From positions 1 through 22,290 of the IMG/VR virus record IMGVR_UViG_3300030117_001800: a DNA stretch of 22,290 nucleotides, one strand, 5' to 3'. This DNA comes from a virus. The notes under the pieces were generated by a model that had not been told where the DNA came from, did not search any database, and saw only the letters and a program-made list of their open reading frames with translations. This document shows positions 17,741 through 22,290 of the stretch, one piece after another. A program made the position numbers and the translations under genes. The stretch's first letter is position 1; every line of letters starts with the position of its first letter.

Positions 17741-17764
17741 TTTTGTTTAATTTTAAGTTGTTAT

Positions 17765-18985
17765 TTATTTTCTAATTTTAAATTTCAAACTAGAACTATC
17801 ATCACCACTTAATACTCTAAACTTTCTACCACCAGCATCAACAACAGGAGCAGCAGTTCTTGGAGACATATCAATGTTTTTAGCACTCATACTTGATTCT
17901 CTTATAGCATCTGCTTTACCTTGATCGTAAAAATGTTTAACAATTTTATCGATGTTTTTACCAGCATACAAAGCCTTGTGATACCCTTTTGCATCTTGCA
18001 TCATATTCTTATCGTCAAGAAACTCTCTTACGAAATTAGATATATCGCTTTGATACTCTTTAACACCTTGAACATCTTTAATATTGTATCTATAAGTTTT
18101 TTCTCCAACGTTAAAGTCAAAACCTTTGAAATTATTATTGAATACAGAGTCAGTAGATTTTTGGAAACGTTCTAGCTGTTGTTTTTGGATCTCACTATTA
18201 GTGGTTTGTTCTTGTTTGTATTTATTGTAAAATTCTACTGCCTCTTTCTGCTCGCTGGTCAACTTAGAACCCAACTTGACTTCTTTGTAATACTGATCCT
18301 TCAGGCCAGTAAGATGCTTTCGAGCTTTTACAATTTCTTCTTTGAAAGCCAATTTTTTCTTTTTAATATCTCTTGGCTCATCAAGTTCCTCATCAAACTG
18401 AAACGTATCTTCAATTAAGAAGTTTATTTCTTCCATGTTTAAATGAGGTTTAGTATTTTTATAATATTCTAATAACAAAGCGTTATCGTCTATATTAGAA
18501 TAATCCGCGTTTAATCTAGTGTAATCTTCTAGAGTTCCACCTGTATCTTCCATAAACTTAACTAAATCTTTTAAGTTTTCTGGTACAACCACTTGCGGCT
18601 CAGGTTGTGTTTGCGTTACAGGTTCTTCAATTTTTTCTTCTACAACTTCTTGTTGTACATCTTCTTCTTTTACCTCTTCAAGAACTACCTCTTCTTCTTC
18701 TTTAACTTCTTCGGTAGACTCTTTAGTTTCTTCTTGCTTGTTTTCTTCAGAAACTTCTTTGCTAGCGTCGGATTCGTCGCGAACAGGTATTTCATCTGTG
18801 CTTTGCTCTTGAACGGGCTCATTTTTATTTTTTAATTTAATTTTAAAAGTACCTTCTTCGTTATCTAGCATTTTAGCTTTAACTTTAGGCTCTTCTTGTT
18901 TTTGTTCTTCATTAGAAGGTGTTACAGATGTTTCTTCTGTTTTTACTTCTTGAATAACATTTTCTTGTTTTTCAGTGTTTTCCAT
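17765..18985 (-). CDS. Acidic scaffold-like capsid assembly protein
   Basis: The 406-residue product lies between portal and major capsid genes, the usual place for a scaffolding protein. Its first ~130 residues are extremely rich in Glu, Val, Lys and Gln (for example EEVKEEEEVVLEEVKEEDVQ) and are probably disordered. The middle (about 135-300) is charged and helical, with likely coiled coil. The C-terminus is basic and ends SLKFKIRK, like the capsid-binding tails of phage scaffolds. A related basic-hydrophobic stretch, GTFKIKLKNK, occurs near the N-terminus (residues ~45-54). No protease motif was seen. Scaffold function is inferred from position and composition; an internal head protein is the main alternative. 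Confidence 0.85.
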   Translation of the reverse strand: MENTEKQENVIQEVKTEETSVTPSNEEQKQEEPKVKAKMLDNEEGTFKIKLKNKNEPVQEQSTDEIPVRDESDASKEVSEENKQEETKESTEEVKEEEEVVLEEVKEEDVQQEVVEEKIEEPVTQTQPEPQVVVPENLKDLVKFMEDTGGTLEDYTRLNADYSNIDDNALLLEYYKNTKPHLNMEEINFLIEDTFQFDEELDEPRDIKKKKLAFKEEIVKARKHLTGLKDQYYKEVKLGSKLTSEQKEAVEFYNKYKQEQTTNSEIQKQQLERFQKSTDSVFNNNFKGFDFNVGEKTYRYNIKDVQGVKEYQSDISNFVREFLDDKNMMQDAKGYHKALYAGKNIDKIVKHFYDQGKADAIRESSMSAKNIDMSPRTAAPVVDAGGRKFRVLSGDDSSSLKFKIRK

Positions 18986-18986
18986 G

Positions 18987-19000
18987 ATATAATATTATAT
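18987..19000. repeat. AT-only perfect palindrome before the scaffold-like gene
   Basis: ATATAATATTATAT is a 14-base perfect palindrome directly before the scaffold-like ATG, in the 25-base gap after the portal stop. It is pure A/T in an AT-rich genome, so it may be chance or simply an unstructured translation leader. A related ATAATATAATAT stretch precedes the 265-residue gene (15833-15846). Confidence 0.3.
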
Positions 19001-19010
19001 AATTAATAAA

Positions 19011-21422
19011 TTACCTAGGCTCAAATTGTTCTAGGCCAAAACCTCCTAAATTATCAAATCCAGCTGATTCAAAATTTTTTGGTCCTGTGTTTTGTTTTCT
19101 TTGATCAATCATCTCACTTTGTTGAGTTGCTTGTATCTTAGTTCTTTCGTCTTTTCGATCTTCTTTTTGTTTTTCTCTTTCTTTTAATACATTAGATTCC
19201 GCCTGTTTTAATTGCATATTCATTTCAAATTCTATCTGCATTAATTCTTTTTTAAGCTGCGCTTCTCTTTCAAGTTTCTGCATTTCAAGTTGAGCTTTAA
19301 CTTGTTCCATTTGAGCTTTACTTTGATCTAACGCTTGTTGTTTTTGCATTTCAGCCGCAGACGCTCTCTCAGCAGCAGCCGCATTGGCTTGTGCTTGAGC
19401 TTGTATGTTTTGTTGTGCTACTTGTTGATCAAGAGCTTGTTTAGCTTTTCTTCTTATTTTTAATAATTGATTAGCTAATTTTATATTTCTAACCTCACGT
19501 ATATCAATAGCATCTTCTAAGTTTATACTATTTTGTTGCAAAGCCATTTGTATATTGTTTTCTAGTCTAGCCTTTTCTTCTTCATCAGGTGCTAATTCTA
19601 AGAATATACCAAAATCATGTAAATGTAAGCTAGCCATTTCTTCTAACGTACCAACATTAAACTTACCTAATGATTTTATAAATGCTTGTTTTGTTGGTGA
19701 ATATTCTATAACATCTGATATTCTCATAGCAATACACTCTGCTAACGATAAAGTTATATATAAACTACCTTGTAATATATGTCTAGTAGCAGTGTTACTG
19801 TTTGCGGCAGCAAGCTTTTGAACACCTACTAAAGCATTTTTATCTGGCATGCTACCATCTCTAGCTTCATTAAGCCCAGTAACATCACGCATCATTTGTA
19901 AATAATAATTATACGTTTGTATCAAAGAAGCAATTTTACCGTTTTTACCACTAGAGTTTATTTCAGTAACTGGTCTTATACCTCTGTTCATATCACCATC
20001 TTGTGTCATCGATCTACCAATAACAGAACCAGTTTGGAAGTACATGTTTAAAGCTTCTTGTGGATTATAGTTTGTACCATTACCTAAATCTATTTCAGCT
20101 AAAGCATCAGCATCTAAATAAACACCATCTGGTACCATTTTAGACATTACTTGTTGTAGCTTTAAATGTGTAAGCTGTATCATATCTGCAAAACCAGTTA
20201 TACGACTTACTAAACTTTCAATACGACCTTCATACATACGAGGAGCACACATACTATAACTCATAACAGCTTTTGTAGTATCAGCCTTAGGTCTTATCAT
20301 GTTTTTCTTTAACTCCCATTTTAAAAGCTTATCTGAACCACTACCTAATATTTTAGCTCCTTCATATATAACCTCTATAACTCTTTCAACTTTTTGAAAG
20401 TCTTCGTTTTTAGGTGGATTAAAACCACTATCTTTTTTAATAGCTCTTTGACCACCTGTAGATGTATTCTTTACTTTATATACTTCGCTCATATAAGTTT
20501 TATATTCAAAATATAAAACACTTATAGCGTTGCTATCATCACCTTTTTTATTTACTACAGTTCTTTTTCTATATGCAGTTGAATAACCTCTATATCTTTC
20601 AATATCTTCATCTGTTACTTCTGGAAACTGTTTTTTAAGCTCGTTAGCATATATTTGTTTTACTTCACCAACATAATATATATCATCAAAATAAGGTGAA
20701 TCAGTGTAAGAATAAACTAAATCAGCTGGATCAACATATTCTATTTTAATACCTTCTGATTTATTAAATGAATTTTTTACAGCACCAATACCTATAGTAA
20801 CCAAATCTTGATTTACTCTTTTAGATAAGTATTCATATTTATTAGCATCAAAAATACTATTAATAGCTTCTTCTTCTGCTATTTCAATGCTTTGTTTATA
20901 ATCAAGCTGCATATGAAGTTGTAGTTCTTCATTAGACTGCGGTAGTTTTGCTTGATCAGTTTTATACATGTTTATACCAAACTGCTGTGCTACTTGATCG
21001 TTAAAACCTTTAGCCTGCATATCTGATACTATATTTTGAACATAATCAGTTCTTTCTTTTATAGCAGCTGGATCTTGCGAGTATGCTTTAATATCATATG
21101 ATCTATCAGCCATACCATTTACAACTATATCTACAAACTTAGGTATAATAGGAACAGGTTTCCAGTCTAAATTAAGATAAGACATATCACCATTAATAGA
21201 TAACTCGTCTTTATATTTTTTAATTGACTGTTCACCTCTTGCGTATAATCTTAGCGAGTGAAAAGATTCTTTAAAAGTAGTGTATCTATTTGAGTTTTCG
21301 TTATTACTAAACCACTCATGCTCAATAGCTGAACCAACTTTAGCGCCATATTCAGCGCTCATCTTTTCTTCATCACTAACAGCTTGGCTAGGAAAAGAGG
21401 TTTTAATACCTTTTTTAATCAT
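19011..21422 (-). CDS. Portal protein, crAss-like
   Basis: The 803-residue protein forms the dodecameric ring at one capsid vertex through which terminase packages DNA. Family-typical stretches are YARGEQSIKKYKDEL, then LNLDWKPVPIIPKFVDIVVN and GMADRSYDIKAYSQDP (within about residues 55-115), the central EYVDPADLVYSYTDSPYFDD, and MMRDVTGLNEARDGSMPDKN followed by ALVGVQKLAAANSNTATRHI. The last ~160 residues hold a long Gln/Ala/Lys/Glu coiled-coil region (about 650-780) and end in a Gly/Phe-rich GGFGLEQFEPR tail. The length is typical for crAss-like portals and above that of most tailed phages. The ATG follows the terminase stop by 2 bases (TAA, AG, ATG), so the two are probably coupled. Confidence 0.9.
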   Translation of the reverse strand: MIKKGIKTSFPSQAVSDEEKMSAEYGAKVGSAIEHEWFSNNENSNRYTTFKESFHSLRLYARGEQSIKKYKDELSINGDMSYLNLDWKPVPIIPKFVDIVVNGMADRSYDIKAYSQDPAAIKERTDYVQNIVSDMQAKGFNDQVAQQFGINMYKTDQAKLPQSNEELQLHMQLDYKQSIEIAEEEAINSIFDANKYEYLSKRVNQDLVTIGIGAVKNSFNKSEGIKIEYVDPADLVYSYTDSPYFDDIYYVGEVKQIYANELKKQFPEVTDEDIERYRGYSTAYRKRTVVNKKGDDSNAISVLYFEYKTYMSEVYKVKNTSTGGQRAIKKDSGFNPPKNEDFQKVERVIEVIYEGAKILGSGSDKLLKWELKKNMIRPKADTTKAVMSYSMCAPRMYEGRIESLVSRITGFADMIQLTHLKLQQVMSKMVPDGVYLDADALAEIDLGNGTNYNPQEALNMYFQTGSVIGRSMTQDGDMNRGIRPVTEINSSGKNGKIASLIQTYNYYLQMMRDVTGLNEARDGSMPDKNALVGVQKLAAANSNTATRHILQGSLYITLSLAECIAMRISDVIEYSPTKQAFIKSLGKFNVGTLEEMASLHLHDFGIFLELAPDEEEKARLENNIQMALQQNSINLEDAIDIREVRNIKLANQLLKIRRKAKQALDQQVAQQNIQAQAQANAAAAERASAAEMQKQQALDQSKAQMEQVKAQLEMQKLEREAQLKKELMQIEFEMNMQLKQAESNVLKEREKQKEDRKDERTKIQATQQSEMIDQRKQNTGPKNFESAGFDNLGGFGLEQFEPR

Positions 21423-21424
21423 CT

Positions 21425-22290
21425 TTAAATTATTTGAGATCTCACTCCTTGGTTGTCATATCTTTTGATACCAAGATTAATTGATTTTATTTTTCTTTCT
21501 TGTATTGGTTTATAAAGGTTTTTGTTACAAGCCATTAAAGCTAAACCAGAACTTATTGACGCATCAAATTTAGTTCTATTGTTTATATCAAATTTAGCCC
21601 AGTCTTCTAGTGTTCTATTAAAATACATATCACCATAGTTATCACCTAACTGTCCTACATAGTTTTCAATATAACTTTCTATAGCTGCGGCATGAGCTTG
21701 TTTAATATCTTCACTTGAGTTTGGTATACCACCTATTTCTTTTTCTGTAACAGATAATTTATTCCAAACTTTGTCAGGTCTATTCATTGAATAACCTCTG
21801 TAGCCACGGCGTTTTAAATAATATAAAAGCCGAGGTTTATTATTTTCACATAATATTGGCATACCATAAAATACTAACGCCATTAAAACATCTTCAAAAA
21901 ATATTTCAGCTGTTTGTGGTCTTGCTACATATTCTAAAAATACTCTGTTAGGCGGAGCGTTTTCCATGCTAAATTTAGTAACTCCGTGTAAAGCTCCATT
22001 AGAACCTAATCTATCAACAGTACCTGATATATCATAGCTATCACAACCAAATGCTCCAACGTGTTCGTTTCCAGGAAACTTAACACCGTTTTTAACTATT
22101 ATTCTGTTTTGCATGTTAACATCAGGTGTCCAGCTTATTTTAAATCTACCATTATTGTTTGGCATAAATTCAACCGTAGTATCTTTAATACCGTTACGCC
22201 ATTGAAAACTACCTTTTGTTACAAGTCCAGACATTTTAACTTCTTCATTGTAATCTATTTGTTCGTATATTTTTGTTAAATTAAACAAAC
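21425..22290 (-). CDS. terL: Terminase large subunit, C-terminal nuclease part (5' end beyond the window)
   Basis: The frame is open to the right edge, so the N-terminal ATPase domain lies outside; the TTG at 22286-22288 is just the first start-like codon and is not a credible start. About 287 residues remain. They hold the RNase H-fold nuclease that cuts concatemeric DNA during packaging. Counting from that TTG, GAFGCDSYDISGTVD (about 78-92) carries the first acidic site (D83/D86), IFFEDVLMALVFYGMPILCE (129-148) supplies the second acidic region, and KFDASISSGLALMAC (240-254) the third Asp (D242). The GSNGALHG and KPRLLYYLKRRGYRGYSMNR stretches are also typical of crAss-like terminases. The gene heads the visible late module, directly before portal. 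Exact catalytic residues are assigned by motif spacing, not by alignment. Confidence 0.9.
   Translation of the reverse strand, partial: LFNLTKIYEQIDYNEEVKMSGLVTKGSFQWRNGIKDTTVEFMPNNNGRFKISWTPDVNMQNRIIVKNGVKFPGNEHVGAFGCDSYDISGTVDRLGSNGALHGVTKFSMENAPPNRVFLEYVARPQTAEIFFEDVLMALVFYGMPILCENNKPRLLYYLKRRGYRGYSMNRPDKVWNKLSVTEKEIGGIPNSSEDIKQAHAAAIESYIENYVGQLGDNYGDMYFNRTLEDWAKFDINNRTKFDASISSGLALMACNKNLYKPIQERKIKSINLGIKRYDNQGVRSQII

Noticed and set aside
18601-18760. CTT/TTC-rich plus-strand tract as a possible DNA repeat or triplex element
   Set aside because: It is explained by the Glu/Lys codons (GAA, GAG, AAA) of the acidic scaffold-like protein on the other strand; there is no regular repeat unit.
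18593-18835. Plus-strand frame giving a very Phe/Leu-rich, membrane-like peptide
   Set aside because: It is the antisense of the Glu/Lys-rich segment of the scaffold-like gene: GAA/AAA codons read as TTC/TTT. It is not evidence of a holin or other membrane protein.
22286-22288. TTG as the terminase start
   Set aside because: The frame remains open to the window edge and only the nuclease half is present, so the true start lies outside.
1-22290. tRNA genes, CRISPR arrays, insertion sequences, integrase or attachment sites
   Set aside because: Coding sequence fills nearly the whole window, and the gaps of 75 bases or less hold only hairpins and A/T-rich leaders. No cloverleaf, spaced repeats or recombinase motifs were seen.

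Overview
The window reads as part of the late (virion) gene module of a crAss-like podovirus, probably infecting a Bacteroidota (flavobacterium-like) host in an aquatic setting. The DNA is very AT-rich. Every convincing gene lies on the minus strand, so transcription runs from the right edge to the left edge. Packing is tight: gaps of 1-3 bases join many genes. Start codons lack GGAGG-type ribosome binding sites and sit behind A/T-rich leaders, as is usual for Bacteroidota and their phages. Terminase, portal, major capsid and a very large tail stabilisation (muzzle-type) protein carry family-typical sequence blocks that I recognise from crAss-like phages. That assignment is by memory of the families, not by a search. 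Host and habitat are inference.

Layout in order of transcription (right to left): the C-terminal part of the large terminase (22290-21425, cut by the window edge); portal (21422-19011); an acidic scaffold-like protein just before the capsid gene (18985-17765); major capsid protein (17740-16310); a small 108-residue protein standing between two RNA hairpins (16236-15910); a 265-residue protein (15834-15037); two head-tail connector/ring-type proteins (14982-14272 and 14268-13093); the 1413-residue muzzle-type protein (13089-8848); an Ala/Gln-rich protein with a signal-peptide-like N-terminus (8845-7886); a 614-residue unrecognised protein, probably virion cargo (7884-6040); and a giant open frame of at least 2010 codons (6030 to the left edge) that carries a zincin-type HEIGH motif.

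Working together: terminase pumps DNA through the portal into a shell of capsid protein built on the scaffold. The connector/ring proteins and the muzzle-type protein would form the short tail. The three last genes look like ejected or internal cargo. There is no gap longer than 300 bases without a gene. The only sizeable gaps (54-75 bases) lie around the 108- and 265-residue genes, and each holds a strong GC-rich hairpin in otherwise AT-rich DNA. No tRNA, CRISPR array, insertion sequence, integrase or attachment site was seen. All complete genes end in TAA except the capsid gene (TAG), and nothing suggests a reassigned stop codon.
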